Below, piece by piece: positions 27,146-36,787 of a DNA stretch of 64,000 bases. Below the pieces are notes generated by a model that saw nothing but the letters and a program-made list of their open reading frames with translations, searched no databases and was not told the origin of the DNA. Location: NCBI RefSeq assembly GCF_003194385.1, contig NZ_LAPT01000055.1, positions 27,456 to 91,455 on the forward strand, read 5' to 3'. The translations under genes and the position numbers were made by a program. Within the stretch, counting starts at the first letter, position 1; the number at the start of each line of letters is the position of its first letter. This DNA is from Pokkaliibacter plantistimulans. GTDB lineage: Bacteria; Pseudomonadota; Gammaproteobacteria; Pseudomonadales; Balneatricaceae.

Positions 27146-28047
27146 CACTGCTCCTTATCGTTGTTGTTATCTGCACAGAGACTGTCGACGAACAGGGTGG
27201 CGGCCAGCAGATCAGCGGCACCTCCGGCGGAAGCGTTCAGTGCCAGCAGCTGCTGTTCCAGTTGCAGCAGTGCCCGGCGGCCAGCCAGTGCGCCACAGCC
27301 TCCCAGCGCCAGCACCTGCTGCGCGCCGGTTTGCAGAGTACGCAACCCGGCCATGCCTGCACGCGAGAGCACGCAGGTATCACTGAGGTGAGTCATGATC
27401 GCCAGCAGCGCATTGAGGCGGGCAATGGTTTCGCTGTCGCCGCGCTGACGGCTGCTGCGTAACTGCGGCAATGCCTGTTGCTGAATCTGCGGGAAGCCTT
27501 GCTGCGCCTGCTCCCGCGCACCGCTGACAGCATAGCGCTGGCAGGCCGTGCTGCCCTTGCTGGCAGAGCGCTGATGCAGCAGCGCCGGGTCAGGTAAGCG
27601 GGCCAGACGGGCGGCACCGTGCAGCAGCTGATCACTGTGAGTGCGGGTAATCAGGCCATCGGCGCTGTGTTGCGCGGCGGCGGCAGTCAGCAGACCCAGT
27701 GCCCAGATCGCGCCCCGATGTGTGTTTACACCGCCGGTGGTGGCCAGCATCGCCGCTTCCGCTTCACGCCCCAGCAGACCCAGCCGGGCCCGCAGATACA
27801 GTGGGTTATCGCTGTGCTGAGCGGCGGCGGCCATCTGCGCAAAATAGGGCTCCAGACAGCGTGCCGAATCCAGCATCAGCTGCAGATGCATATCGCTGTG
27901 CACGCCCTGACCACGCTGATCCACCAGTGCCGGTTTGGGGCTGAGCAGGGCTTCCTGTTCCAGCGCCCAGCGCGCGCTGGCGGCCAGTTGTCGGGCGCTG
28001 TCATGGGGAGTGAGCCTGCTGACAGGCTGCAATGAGGGGAGTGACAT
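27145..28047 (-). CDS. mdcB: Triphosphoribosyl-dephospho-CoA synthase
   Basis: 300 aa CitG/MdcB-family enzyme that makes 2'-(5''-triphosphoribosyl)-3'-dephospho-CoA, the MdcC prosthetic-group precursor. Visible family features include PKPALVDQRGQGVHSDMHLQ near the N-terminus, the glycine-rich TGGVNTHRGAIWALGLL and the C-terminal GGAADLLAATLFV. A 12-bp gap separates it from mdcA. Confidence 0.92.
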   Translation of the reverse strand: MSLPSLQPVSRLTPHDSARQLAASARWALEQEALLSPKPALVDQRGQGVHSDMHLQLMLDSARCLEPYFAQMAAAAQHSDNPLYLRARLGLLGREAEAAMLATTGGVNTHRGAIWALGLLTAAAAQHSADGLITRTHSDQLLHGAARLARLPDPALLHQRSASKGSTACQRYAVSGAREQAQQGFPQIQQQALPQLRSSRQRGDSETIARLNALLAIMTHLSDTCVLSRAGMAGLRTLQTGAQQVLALGGCGALAGRRALLQLEQQLLALNASAGGAADLLAATLFVDSLCADNNNDKEQ

Positions 28048-28059
28048 CGCTCAGCCTCC

Positions 28060-29721
28060 TTACCAGCTGCGGAATTTGGCGGGCGGCTGATACAGGCCAC
28101 CGGACCAGTTTTGCAGCTCACCGATGCTTTTGGCTGCCAGCAGATTGCGGCTGGCATCGGCACGGCGAATACCAAGATCTTCGGGGTAGGCCACCAGCCC
28201 TTCCTCACGCAGGCGGGCGGTTTCCTTCGCATCCTGTTGCAAGCCAATGGGGGTTATCCCGGCCACGGCGGCAATCATGGCGCGGCGCTCATCCGAGCTG
28301 CTGGCCTTGTAGAGGTAGGCGATGCCGTCTTCGGTCAGCACGTGGGTGACGTCCTGCGCATAGATCATCACTGGTGCCAGTGGCATCTGATAATCACGGG
28401 CCATGGCCAGCGCATCCAGCTCTTGCACAAAGGTGGGCTTGTTGCTGTCCTGAAAGGTTTCCACCATCTGCACCACCAGCTTGCGGCCTTTGCTCAGCAG
28501 CGAGTTGTCGGTGACCATATCCAGCCAGGCTTTGGAGGCATGACGGCGGCCACCGGGGTCATGGCCCATGTTCGGCGCGCCGCCAAATCCGGCCAGACGG
28601 CCACGGGTGACGGTAGAGGAATGGCCTTCGCCATCCACCTGCAGGGTCGAGCCGATAAACATATCGACGGCGTACTGACCGGCCAGCTGACAGAAGGCGC
28701 GATTGGAGCGCATGGAGCCGTCGCGGCCGGTGAAAAACACATCCGGGCGGGCGGCGATATAGTCTTCCATCCCCAGTTCCGTGCCGAAGCAGTGCACGCT
28801 CTCGACCCAGCCTGACTCAATGGCCGGGATCAGGGTGGGATGGGGGTTCAGTGTCCAGTGGCGGCAGATCTTGCCTTTCAGCCCCAGTTGCTCGCCGTAG
28901 GTGGGTAACAGCAGCTCGATGGCGGCGGTATTGAAGCCGATGCCGTGGTTGAGCGACTGCACCTGATGGCGGGCATAGATACCGCGAATGGCCATCATCC
29001 CCATCAGCACATGCAGCGGAGTGATCAGGCGTGGGTCACGGGTAAACAGCGGCTCGATAAAGAAGGGCTTGTCGGCCTGTACGATAAAGTCGACCCAGGA
29101 GGCGGGCACATCGACGCGCGGCAGATCGCTGACATCATCGACAATCTCGTTGACCTGAAAGATCACGATGCCATCACGGAAGGCGGTCGCTTCCACCAGT
29201 GCCGGAGTGTCTTCGGTGCTGGGGCCAGTGTAGATATTGCCCTGACGATCCGCCTTGAAGCCTGCCAGCAGCGCCACCTGCGGGTTGAGATCGACAAACA
29301 GGCGGGCATACAGCTCGATATAGGTGTGGATGGCGCCGATCTCCAGCAGATCATCTTCCAGCAGCTGGCCGATGCGCAGGCTTTGCGGGCCGGAGAAGGA
29401 GAAGTCGAGCTTGCGGGCGATGCCTTTCTCGAACAGATCGAGATGCTCAGGGCGGCCGACGCTGGGCATGATCAGATGCAGATGGTTAACCACTGCCGGG
29501 CTGACCTCTGCCAGCGAGCGGGAGAGAAAGTCCGCCTGCTTCTGGTTGTTGCCTTCCAGCACCACCTTGTCACCGGGGCAGATCAGACGTTCCAGCGCCG
29601 TGACAATATCGGCCGTGGGGATAATCGGGCCACTGGCCAGATCGCTGAGGCGTTGCAGGCGTCGGTTCTTCTCCTGACGCCGGGTTTGCCAGTTGACTGG
29701 CGAAGCCATGGAGGCGTGCAT
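28060..29721 (-). CDS. mdcA: Malonate decarboxylase alpha subunit (acetyl-ACP:malonate transferase)
   Basis: 553 aa, full length. Swaps acetyl for malonyl on the MdcC carrier, releasing acetate. Typical features: N-terminal RRQEKNRRLQRL, VVLEGNNQKQADFLSRSL, central GIGFNTAAIELLLPTYGEQ and GFGGAPNMGHDPGGRRHA. The start has GAGGA 6 nt upstream. First gene of the minus-strand operon mdcABC(DE)GH-madLM. Confidence 0.95.
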   Translation of the reverse strand: MHASMASPVNWQTRRQEKNRRLQRLSDLASGPIIPTADIVTALERLICPGDKVVLEGNNQKQADFLSRSLAEVSPAVVNHLHLIMPSVGRPEHLDLFEKGIARKLDFSFSGPQSLRIGQLLEDDLLEIGAIHTYIELYARLFVDLNPQVALLAGFKADRQGNIYTGPSTEDTPALVEATAFRDGIVIFQVNEIVDDVSDLPRVDVPASWVDFIVQADKPFFIEPLFTRDPRLITPLHVLMGMMAIRGIYARHQVQSLNHGIGFNTAAIELLLPTYGEQLGLKGKICRHWTLNPHPTLIPAIESGWVESVHCFGTELGMEDYIAARPDVFFTGRDGSMRSNRAFCQLAGQYAVDMFIGSTLQVDGEGHSSTVTRGRLAGFGGAPNMGHDPGGRRHASKAWLDMVTDNSLLSKGRKLVVQMVETFQDSNKPTFVQELDALAMARDYQMPLAPVMIYAQDVTHVLTEDGIAYLYKASSSDERRAMIAAVAGITPIGLQQDAKETARLREEGLVAYPEDLGIRRADASRNLLAAKSIGELQNWSGGLYQPPAKFRSW

Positions 29722-29806
29722 GGTGTGTCCTCAAGTAGGGTTATTGTTTTTTCCAACACCCTAGGCCTGCGGAGCAGGGGCATCAATCAAGCTTGAGGAT
29801 AGATCG

Positions 29807-29821
29807 TTACTCTGAGGGTAA
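29807..29821. promoter_or_regulatory. Candidate LysR-type operator upstream of mdcA
   Basis: TTAC-N7-GTAA, an inverted repeat containing the T-N11-A motif of LysR regulators, about 86 bp upstream of the mdcA start. A plausible MdcR site (inference). Confidence 0.35.
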
Positions 29822-29895
29822 TGGTTGGGGGAGAGGAAGCGGTAATAGTGTTGTAATGTGGGCTAAAATGTTTTTCGAACACGGAGGAGGGATAC

Positions 29896-30246
29896 ATGAG
29901 TCAAGTTTGGAGAGAAGTCGCTGACCCAAGAAAGCATAGAGATTACATGTCTACCCGGAATGAGGGCGGAATCTCAATAGAGGTTCCTAAAGATAATTTG
30001 CTTAAACAGTGGGTATATTTCGCTCATGTGTGTAATTTCACTTTTCAGTTTTCCAGTATTGAACAAGTGAAAATGTGCAGGGAATATTTTTTAAAAAAGA
30101 CCCATCCCTCGACAAGAGAAATAGGGCATGATCTTGAACACTATTGGCACTTTTGGTTTTCTAAATTACCCAAAGGAATAAAAAGAAAAAAACAAAGAGA
30201 GATGATTGTCAGAGCACTGGATGTAATTCTTGCTAATTGGAGTTAG
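29896..30246 (+). CDS. Hypothetical protein in AT-rich island
   Basis: 116 aa with no recognised family. It has aromatic-rich patches (QWVYFAHVCNFTFQF, HYWHFWFSKLPKG) and a basic C-terminal part (GIKRKKQREMIVRAL). A GGAGGAGG ribosome site precedes the ATG, which argues it is real. Base composition is much more AT-rich than in flanking genes, suggesting horizontal acquisition. Confidence 0.6.
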   Translation: MSQVWREVADPRKHRDYMSTRNEGGISIEVPKDNLLKQWVYFAHVCNFTFQFSSIEQVKMCREYFLKKTHPSTREIGHDLEHYWHFWFSKLPKGIKRKKQREMIVRALDVILANWS

Positions 30247-30436
30247 CAAATATTTTTATTTTAGATTTTGAATCATGGTTTTAATTAATGGACTGCTTTT
30301 TTCTGATGATTAATACTTCGCTCAAACCTCGCTTTTGACACCGCTAAGCAGGTAAAAGTGTTGGGTTGAGCGATTTGGAGGAGGCTGCATTGTTTTGCTG
30401 CTGTAGTAAATTTTAAGCAACTTGTTATATGTTTTC

Positions 30437-30712
30437 TTACCTTTTTCGCGTTTTAAAAGCCGATACTATGCAGTTCCATAGTCTTGGGTTGTTAGATTCT
30501 GTCTTTTCTTTAAGCTCTGCCTTCAATTTTCCGATTGCTTTGTTTTTTCTATCAATGTCTTTTCTTTGCTCCCGTAGCTTGCCCACTCTTTTTTTCTTGT
30601 CAAGTATTAAATTTCGGTATCTATTCTGAAGCTCCCTGATTAAAGTTCGTAGTTCGTCGTTTGTTAAAGTATCGTCAGGATTTTTAAGTAGAGGATCTTT
30701 ATCTATGCTCAT
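30437..30712 (-). CDS. Small coiled-coil protein in AT-rich island
   Basis: 91 aa; residues ~17-72 are highly charged with heptad-like spacing (LRTLIRELQNRYRNLILDKK ... LREQRKDIDRKNKAIGKLKA), indicating a coiled coil. No family recognised. AT-rich like its neighbours. May have been acquired together with the genes on both sides. Confidence 0.5.
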   Translation of the reverse strand: MSIDKDPLLKNPDDTLTNDELRTLIRELQNRYRNLILDKKKRVGKLREQRKDIDRKNKAIGKLKAELKEKTESNNPRLWNCIVSAFKTRKR

Positions 30713-30801
30713 CTGAAAGCTCTATATTATGGCAACGCTAATGAAAGACAAAAGAGCAGCTTGCGAGCTCTCACTTGCAGCAGAATTGCTGAGTCTCATT
30801 T

Positions 30802-31674
30802 CTAAGGTACCTGTGGAACGCCAGCTGCTTTGGCAATGCTCTGTATAGCCTGCTCAAGGGAGCTTTTTTGTTTTCGTAAATCTCCGTTATCTTGTCTCCC
30901 GTAAGCCATCACACAAGCAGCAACCGCATCAACGAAAAACGTGGAAGCAATGCGGGTCATCATCGTTGAGTAGGCCCATGCTTCTGAAGCCATTTTGTGC
31001 TTTTGGGAAGGAGATGCATCCAAAGCCAAAAGCCAAAGTAAGGTGTCTTCACCAGTAAGGTGACTAGCGCCACTTAGACGGTGGTAACTCTCGTAGTAGT
31101 CCGTCTTTCGGCCCATTGCCTCGAAACGGTAAAAGAGTGCTTTTGGCCATTCTGTATTTTTTTCGATTGGTTCGATGGAACATTGACTTTCGATGTGATC
31201 TACGTATAGGTGTAGCGTGCGAATTAATTCACTCCTCTCGTTAATCATTACAGAAATATTCTCTGCATAAGATTTGCTTTGAATTGCGCCCTTCCATTCC
31301 TTTAACTTTCGCTCATGTTCGTTTAACCAAGAGCGAAAAAAATGAAGGAGCGTACTCGACGTACCGAATGTTGCGAGGTACATAACATTTATTGAGCCCT
31401 CAACAACGGTCCTTGCAAGTACTTCAGCGCTTGCAGGAGATCCTGTGGCCATGGCAACAAGCATACCCTCTGAATGTTCAAAGACTCGTCCCAGAAGGTT
31501 GAGAAGGCTATGAATTCGAAATCCCGACTTTTTATCAGCGGGATCCAGTTCCCCAAGGTAGCCAATGGCAATGCGCTCTGCATCGTAGATAGCATCGGCG
31601 GCCACGAATACGTCACGAAGATCTGCCTTAGGAGCGATTTTAAATTTTTTTCTGAAATATGCCAAGTTGTTCAT
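30802..31674 (-). CDS. Hypothetical protein, DUF5677-like
   Basis: 290 aa, helical, with the pattern ARTVVEGSINVMYLATFG and LSGASHLTGEDTLLWLLALD that recalls DUF5677-type proteins found in defence and genomic-island contexts. Function unknown. AT-rich codon use; it probably arrived with the two small genes next to it. Confidence 0.55.
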   Translation of the reverse strand: MNNLAYFRKKFKIAPKADLRDVFVAADAIYDAERIAIGYLGELDPADKKSGFRIHSLLNLLGRVFEHSEGMLVAMATGSPASAEVLARTVVEGSINVMYLATFGTSSTLLHFFRSWLNEHERKLKEWKGAIQSKSYAENISVMINERSELIRTLHLYVDHIESQCSIEPIEKNTEWPKALFYRFEAMGRKTDYYESYHRLSGASHLTGEDTLLWLLALDASPSQKHKMASEAWAYSTMMTRIASTFFVDAVAACVMAYGRQDNGDLRKQKSSLEQAIQSIAKAAGVPQVP

Positions 31675-31935
31675 GTAGTTGTAATTCCCCCTGTGCTTAC
31701 ATTTTATTCTTGACTGAATGCGACTTATTATATTTCACCTCTATAGAAGGCATGGCTCTAGTAATGGAAGTTATATTGTATTTTTCCAAATTTGATTTTT
31801 TCAGATTTTGTATTCTTGATTTTTATTTTTGGTAAATATTCTAATAAAAGATTTTTCTATAATGAAGAAACACAACTAGAAAATGATAAATATGGCCAGC
31901 GTTAGTGTATTCGCATACTTTTTCCATTTCGGCCC

Positions 31936-32862
31936 CTAACTCCCCTCATCCTCCTTCCCCGGCATATGGGTAATCAGATAATCCAGAAAGGCTTTAACAG
32001 CGTGGGGCAGGGTGCGGCCGCTTAAGGTTTGCACTTCGATATTGCGCACATCCATACCACGGTCGCGAATACGCACGGCGCTGACCTGACCGCTGGCAAT
32101 CATATGGCGCATGGAGATTTCGCCCGCCAGTGACACGCCGCCGTCAAAGGCGGAGAAGCGGTTCAGGGCCGCCATGTAGTTACTGACCAGGGCGGGCTCA
32201 AACAGCAGGCGCTGGCGGCTGCAGCAGATGTCAAACAGCTGGCGCACGGTGGTGTCCTGCTCGGGGACGGCGATGGGGTAGGGCTGCAGTTGCGCCAGTG
32301 ACACCGTCTTACGTCTGGCCAGCGGATGCTGCGGGTGCAGCACCGCGTAGATCGGCGAGGGCTGGCGGTAGGCGACGTGAATATCCTTGGCCGGGGTGAG
32401 GCTGAAGGTAATGCCGATATCGGCGTCACCATGGCGAACGCGGCGCGATACTTCCGCCGGTGCGCTGACGTTGATATGAAAATGGATCCCTTCGTGCTCA
32501 CGGCGGAAGTCGGCAATGCTGAAGGGCAGGAACTCCATGGCGAAGCCCTCCGAGCACGACACTCTGACATGGCCGCGATGCAGCCCCTCCAGCGCCTTGA
32601 TTTCCGCCACTACCCGGTCTGATTCCAGCGCGGTCTTGCGGGCATGGGCGGCGAGCAGTTCACCGGCGGCGCTCAGCATCATGCCGCGCGGGCGGCGCTC
32701 AAACAGCACGGTGCCGAGTAAATCTTCAAGGCTGGCAATCTGTCGGCTGATGGCGCTGGGCGCCACATTGAGACGGGTTGAGGCCTCGCTGATGGAGCCG
32801 GTGCGCGCCACTTCGAGGAAGTAGCGCATGGCGGTATCTTGCAGCTGGGAGGCTTTGTTCAT
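31936..32862 (-). CDS. LysR-family transcriptional regulator
   Basis: 308 aa. HTH with GSISEASTRLNVAPSAISRQ, then an effector domain (VRVSCSEGFAMEFLPFSIAD). Divergent from the peptide ABC operon with 344 bp between (including repeat copy C), so control of that operon is plausible. Its composition returns to the genome-typical GC, so it marks the edge of the AT-rich island. Confidence 0.85.
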   Translation of the reverse strand: MNKASQLQDTAMRYFLEVARTGSISEASTRLNVAPSAISRQIASLEDLLGTVLFERRPRGMMLSAAGELLAAHARKTALESDRVVAEIKALEGLHRGHVRVSCSEGFAMEFLPFSIADFRREHEGIHFHINVSAPAEVSRRVRHGDADIGITFSLTPAKDIHVAYRQPSPIYAVLHPQHPLARRKTVSLAQLQPYPIAVPEQDTTVRQLFDICCSRQRLLFEPALVSNYMAALNRFSAFDGGVSLAGEISMRHMIASGQVSAVRIRDRGMDVRNIEVQTLSGRTLPHAVKAFLDYLITHMPGKEDEGS

Positions 32863-33206
32863 GGCATCTGCACACCTTTTTCAGGCTGTTGTAATCACAT
32901 TTTCACAATCTGCGCGGGTTGCTCTCACCGCGTTAAACAGTCCTTCGGACGGCTGCTTCAGGCAATCAAGACGCCGCTTTCTCCGCTCTTTTCGCCTTGT
33001 CTGGCCTCGGTTTGCGCGATTGTGTACAGGTTTGAGGGCGGGCACGACGGCCCATTTATACCCTGCTTTATCACGCCATAGCTTTGCTTTTTCGGCAACG
33101 ACAGTTTGCGAATATTATTATTGTGGCAATGATTTTCTTGGCATAGGTTGAAAAGCAGTTGCAGTACTTCGCTTGCTTTTGGATCCGGTAAAAAAGGAAA
33201 TGCCTT
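32863..33206. other. Divergent intergenic region with repeat copy C
   Basis: A 344-bp gap between the LysR gene and the binding-protein gene. The left part is filled by repeat copy C; the right part (about 33060-33200) is AT-rich and holds the promoter region of the ABC operon. No gene seen. Confidence 0.45.
32890..33034. repeat. Dispersed intergenic element, copy C
   Basis: About 145 bp with imperfect inverted ends (CACATTTTCACAATCTGCGC and the complement of the right end, AAACCTGTACACAATCGCGC). Shares ACGCCGCTTTCTCCGCTCTTT and TTCGCCTTGTCTGGCCTCGG with the other copies; its middle is more diverged. It lies between a LysR gene and the ABC operon it may regulate. Confidence 0.65.
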
Positions 33207-34757
33207 ATGCCTACGCCATGCTTTGCCTTGTCCCGTCCGCGCCTCGCTTTACTCAACACCCTGCTGGCCTGTTCCCTGACGGCACTGTCAGGCGCTGCGC
33301 TGGCCAACAAGGCTGACGATACCCTGGTCTACGCCTCTGACAGCGAGCCTGAAAACGTCAGCCCCTATCACAACAACCTGCGCGAAGGGGTCATTCTGGC
33401 CCATCTGGCATGGGATACCCTGCTGTACCGCGATCCTGCTTCCGGCGACTACAAGCCCATGCTGGCCACCGACTGGCAATGGGAAGACCCGACTCATCTG
33501 CTGCTGCATCTGCGCAAGGGCGTGACCTTCCATAACGGCGATCCGTTCACTGCCGACGATGTGGTGTTTACCTTCAACTACGTCACCTCGCCCGATTCCA
33601 AGGTGGTAACCCGCCAGAACACTGACTGGATCGACCATGCCGAAAAGGTGGATGACTTTACCGTGCGACTGGTGCTGAAGAAGCCATTCCCGGCGGCGTT
33701 TGAATATCTGTCTGGCCCGACGCCGATCTACCCGGCCAAGTACTTCCAGAAAGTGGGTCTTGAAGGGTTCAGTAAGGCGCCCATCGGCACCGGCCCTTAC
33801 AAGATCACAGCCGTGCTCAGCGGTCAGGGCGTCAATCTGGAGCGCAATGACAACTACTTTGCCGACAGCCCCATCGGCAAGCCTGCCATTGGCAAGCTGA
33901 AGTTTGAGGTGATTCCCGATGCGGATACCCGCATTGCCCAGCTGATGACCGGCGCGGTGGACTGGATCTGGCGTGTGCCGTCGGATCAGGCTGACTCGAT
34001 GAAGAGCATGCCCAATCTTGAGGTGCTGAGTGGCGAGACCATGCGTGTCGGCTATCTGGCGCTGGATGACCGTGGCACCTCGTCGCCTGATTCACCGTTC
34101 AAGAACGTGAAAGTGCGTGAGGCGATCAACTACGCCATCAACCGTGATGCGCTGGCGAATGAGCTGATTCGCGGTGGCAGCCAGCCGCTCTATACCCCCT
34201 GTTTCCCGCAGCAGTTTGGCTGTGATACCGAGGCGGCGGTGAAGTACCCCTATGATCCGGCCAAAGCCAAGGAGCTGCTGAAGGAAGCGGGCTACCCCAA
34301 AGGCTTTGAGACTGACATCTATGCCTATCGCGAGCGTGATCTGGCCGAGGCGATGATCGGTGATCTGCGCAAGGTGGGCATCACCGCCAAGCTGCATTAC
34401 CTGACCTATGCGGCGCTGCGTACCGAGCAGCGTGCAGGCAAGACGCCCATCGTATTCCAGACCTGGGGCTCGTTCTCGGTGAATGATGTGTCGGCCTTTA
34501 CCTCGGTCTACTTCAACGGTGGCGCCGATGATCAGGCGCAGGACCCGCAAGTGCAGCAGTGGCTGGCAGCGGCGGATACCTCCATCGACCCGGCGGTGCG
34601 CAAGGAAAACTACAGCAAGGCCATTGCACGCATCACCAAGGAGGCCTACTGGGCACCGATGTTCTCCTACTCCAGTAACTACGCCTTCAATAACGAGCTG
34701 AACTTCAAGGCCTATGCCGACGAGTTGCCACGCTTCTATGAGGCCAGCTGGAAGTAA
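33207..34757 (+). CDS. Periplasmic peptide-binding protein (SBP family 5)
   Basis: 516 aa. The signal peptide runs to about residue 33 (LLACSLTALSGAALA before NKADD). SBP_bac_5 features: HLRKGVTFHNGDPFTADDVV, the YPAKYF region, GTGPYKI and a C-terminal aromatic stretch. It captures di- or oligopeptides in the periplasm for the permease encoded downstream. AAGGAA lies 7 nt before the ATG. Related proteins also bind nickel, haem or opines, so the ligand is not certain. Confidence 0.9.
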   Translation: MPTPCFALSRPRLALLNTLLACSLTALSGAALANKADDTLVYASDSEPENVSPYHNNLREGVILAHLAWDTLLYRDPASGDYKPMLATDWQWEDPTHLLLHLRKGVTFHNGDPFTADDVVFTFNYVTSPDSKVVTRQNTDWIDHAEKVDDFTVRLVLKKPFPAAFEYLSGPTPIYPAKYFQKVGLEGFSKAPIGTGPYKITAVLSGQGVNLERNDNYFADSPIGKPAIGKLKFEVIPDADTRIAQLMTGAVDWIWRVPSDQADSMKSMPNLEVLSGETMRVGYLALDDRGTSSPDSPFKNVKVREAINYAINRDALANELIRGGSQPLYTPCFPQQFGCDTEAAVKYPYDPAKAKELLKEAGYPKGFETDIYAYRERDLAEAMIGDLRKVGITAKLHYLTYAALRTEQRAGKTPIVFQTWGSFSVNDVSAFTSVYFNGGADDQAQDPQVQQWLAAADTSIDPAVRKENYSKAIARITKEAYWAPMFSYSSNYAFNNELNFKAYADELPRFYEASWK

Positions 34758-34790
34758 CAACCTGCTTCGCGAGTGATTAGCGGAGCGATG

Positions 34791-34832
34791 GCACAAGACC
34801 TGCTGAGAGGTTGATGCAGCGTGGTCTTGTGC
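34791..34832 (+). promoter_or_regulatory. Hairpin between binding-protein and permease genes
   Basis: Perfect 10-bp stem GCACAAGACC/GGTCTTGTGC with a 22-nt loop in the 174-bp gap. Such hairpins often stabilise the 5' mRNA or partly terminate, so the binding protein is made in excess over the membrane subunits. Confidence 0.55.
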
Positions 34833-34931
34833 GGTGACTGGCACCCAGCCCCACTCTGACAAGAGGAAACTGAGCCGGATACGAGGCGGTAGTGATACGG
34901 CCTCAGTACCCGCAGGTAAAGGAGTGAATCT

Positions 34932-35849
34932 ATGTTGGCGTTTGTTGTGCGTCGATTGTTGGTGGCGCTGAGTGTCGCCTTCACGGTATCCGTGGTCAGC
35001 TTTATGCTGCTGCACCTTTCTGGTGATCTGGCGACGTCCATTGCCGGTCCCGAGGCCACCGCTGAGCAGGTGGAAGACATCCGCAAACAGTTCGGGCTCG
35101 ATCAGCCTATCGTCATGCAGTATCTGCACTGGCTGTGGGATGCACTGCACTTTGATTTTGGCCGTTCCTACTACTTTCAGGACACGGTGATGGGGCTGAT
35201 CGGCGAGCGCCTGCCCATTACCCTCACTCTGGGCGGCATTGCGCTGGCCGTCGCCACTCTGATTGCCATCCCGCTTGGTGTGCTGGCAGCCATCAAACAG
35301 GACACCTGGATCGACCGGCTGGCACTGCTGATCGCGGTGATTGGTCAGGCCATGCCCAGCTTCTGGTTTGGTCTGGCGCTGATCGTCATCTTCGCTGTCA
35401 ATCTGCACTGGCTGCCCGCGGGCGGCAACGCTACCTGGCAGCACTTTATCCTCCCCGCCATTGCACTGGGGTATTACGCCACCCCGGCGATGATGCGTCT
35501 GACCCGTACCGGCATGCTGGAAGTGCTGGGCTCTGACTATATCCGTACCGCCCGGGCCAAGGGCCTGAATGAGCGCACGGTGATCTTCAAGCATGCGCTG
35601 CGCAATGCGGTGATCCCTGTGGTGGCACTGATGGCTGTGGAGCTGGGCTTTATGCTCGGTGGCTCGGTGGTAATCGAGTCGGTGTTTTCCCTCAAGGGGC
35701 TGGGCCAGCTGGCCTGGGATGCCATCGCCCGCAATGACTATCCGGTGGTGCAGGCCGTGGTGCTGATTATCGCCGTGTTCTATATCGCCCTGACTTTCCT
35801 CGCCGACGTGATCAACGCCATGCTTGATCCACGCCTGCGTGTTCGCTAG
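34932..35849 (+). CDS. Peptide ABC transporter permease (DppB-type)
   Basis: 305 aa with six membrane segments and the EAA loop (SDYIRTARAKGLNERTVIF KHA). The N-terminus FVVRRLLVALSVAFTVSVVS is typical of DppB/OppB. It pairs with the next permease to form the inner-membrane channel. An 11-bp gap precedes the DppC-type gene. Confidence 0.92.
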   Translation: MLAFVVRRLLVALSVAFTVSVVSFMLLHLSGDLATSIAGPEATAEQVEDIRKQFGLDQPIVMQYLHWLWDALHFDFGRSYYFQDTVMGLIGERLPITLTLGGIALAVATLIAIPLGVLAAIKQDTWIDRLALLIAVIGQAMPSFWFGLALIVIFAVNLHWLPAGGNATWQHFILPAIALGYYATPAMMRLTRTGMLEVLGSDYIRTARAKGLNERTVIFKHALRNAVIPVVALMAVELGFMLGGSVVIESVFSLKGLGQLAWDAIARNDYPVVQAVVLIIAVFYIALTFLADVINAMLDPRLRVR

Positions 35850-35860
35850 GAGGACTGACC

Positions 35861-36769
35861 ATGTCACAGCCTGCTGTATCTCTGTCGCCTGCGACCTCCC
35901 TGTTACCCGTCGTTCCCGAGTGGCGGCGCATGCTGAACCGGGTGCTGGGCCATCATGGCCTGACTCTGGGCGCTGCCGTACTGGGCCTGATTGTGCTGGC
36001 GGCGCTGTTCGCCCCCTGGCTGGCACCTCATGACCCTTATGCGCAGGACGTCAGCCAGCGCATGATTCCGCCGATCTGGCACGACAAGGGCACCTGGGAT
36101 CATGTTCTCGGTACCGATAAGCTCGGTCGCGATTACCTCAGTCGCCTGCTTTATGGTGCACGGATTTCCCTCACCATCGGCTTGGTGGCGGCCCTGATCT
36201 CCGGTCTGATCGGCACCACGCTGGGCGTGCTGGCCGGTTACTTCGGTGGCCGGGTTGATGCGGTCATCAGCTACATCATTACAACCCGACTGGCCCTGCC
36301 GGTGATTCTGGTGGCACTGGCCATGGCTTCGCTGGTGGGTGGCTCGCTGCAGGTGGTGATCATCCTGCTGGGGCTGCTGCTGTGGGACCGCTTTGCCGTG
36401 GTGGCACGCTCAACCACCCAGCAGCTGCGCGATGCCGAATTTATCGCCTCGGCCAAGGTGCTCGGTGCGTCTACGCCCTACATTCTGGTGCGTGAGCTGC
36501 TGCCCAACATCCTCAGCTCGCTGATTGTGGTGGTTACGCTGGAAATGGCCCACGCCATTCTGCTGGAGGCGACCCTGTCGTTCCTAGGCCTGGGTGTACA
36601 GCCACCGCTGCCTTCCTGGGGGCTGATGGTGGCAGAAGGGAAGGCCTACATGTTCTTCCAGCCCTGGGTCATCGCCGTTCCCGGTATTGCCCTGATGATT
36701 CTGGTGCTGGCCATCAATCTGGTGGGTGATGGCCTGCGGGATATGAATGCACCGGAAGGTCGCAACTGA
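35861..36769 (+). CDS. Peptide ABC transporter permease (DppC-type)
   Basis: 302 aa. The N-terminal LAPHDPYAQDVSQRM...GTDKLGRDYLSRLLYGARI is characteristic of DppC/OppC, with the EAA loop DAEFIASAKVLGASTPYILV and ATLSFLGLGVQPPLPSWG. Second half of the channel. Good AGGAGG upstream. Confidence 0.92.
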   Translation: MSQPAVSLSPATSLLPVVPEWRRMLNRVLGHHGLTLGAAVLGLIVLAALFAPWLAPHDPYAQDVSQRMIPPIWHDKGTWDHVLGTDKLGRDYLSRLLYGARISLTIGLVAALISGLIGTTLGVLAGYFGGRVDAVISYIITTRLALPVILVALAMASLVGGSLQVVIILLGLLLWDRFAVVARSTTQQLRDAEFIASAKVLGASTPYILVRELLPNILSSLIVVVTLEMAHAILLEATLSFLGLGVQPPLPSWGLMVAEGKAYMFFQPWVIAVPGIALMILVLAINLVGDGLRDMNAPEGRN

Positions 36770-36787
36770 CCTGATAAGGAGAACGTC

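Noticed and set aside
30247..30436. Possible integron attC-like sequence before the small coiled-coil gene (…CAACTTGTTATATG)
   Set aside because: No matching inverse core site and no GTTRRRY consensus; the resemblance is superficial.
34092..36026. Very long (over 600 codons) frame opposite the ABC binding-protein and permease genes
   Set aside because: It spans two well-supported genes and the gap between them on the other strand; His/Gln-rich, typical of antisense frames in GC-rich DNA.
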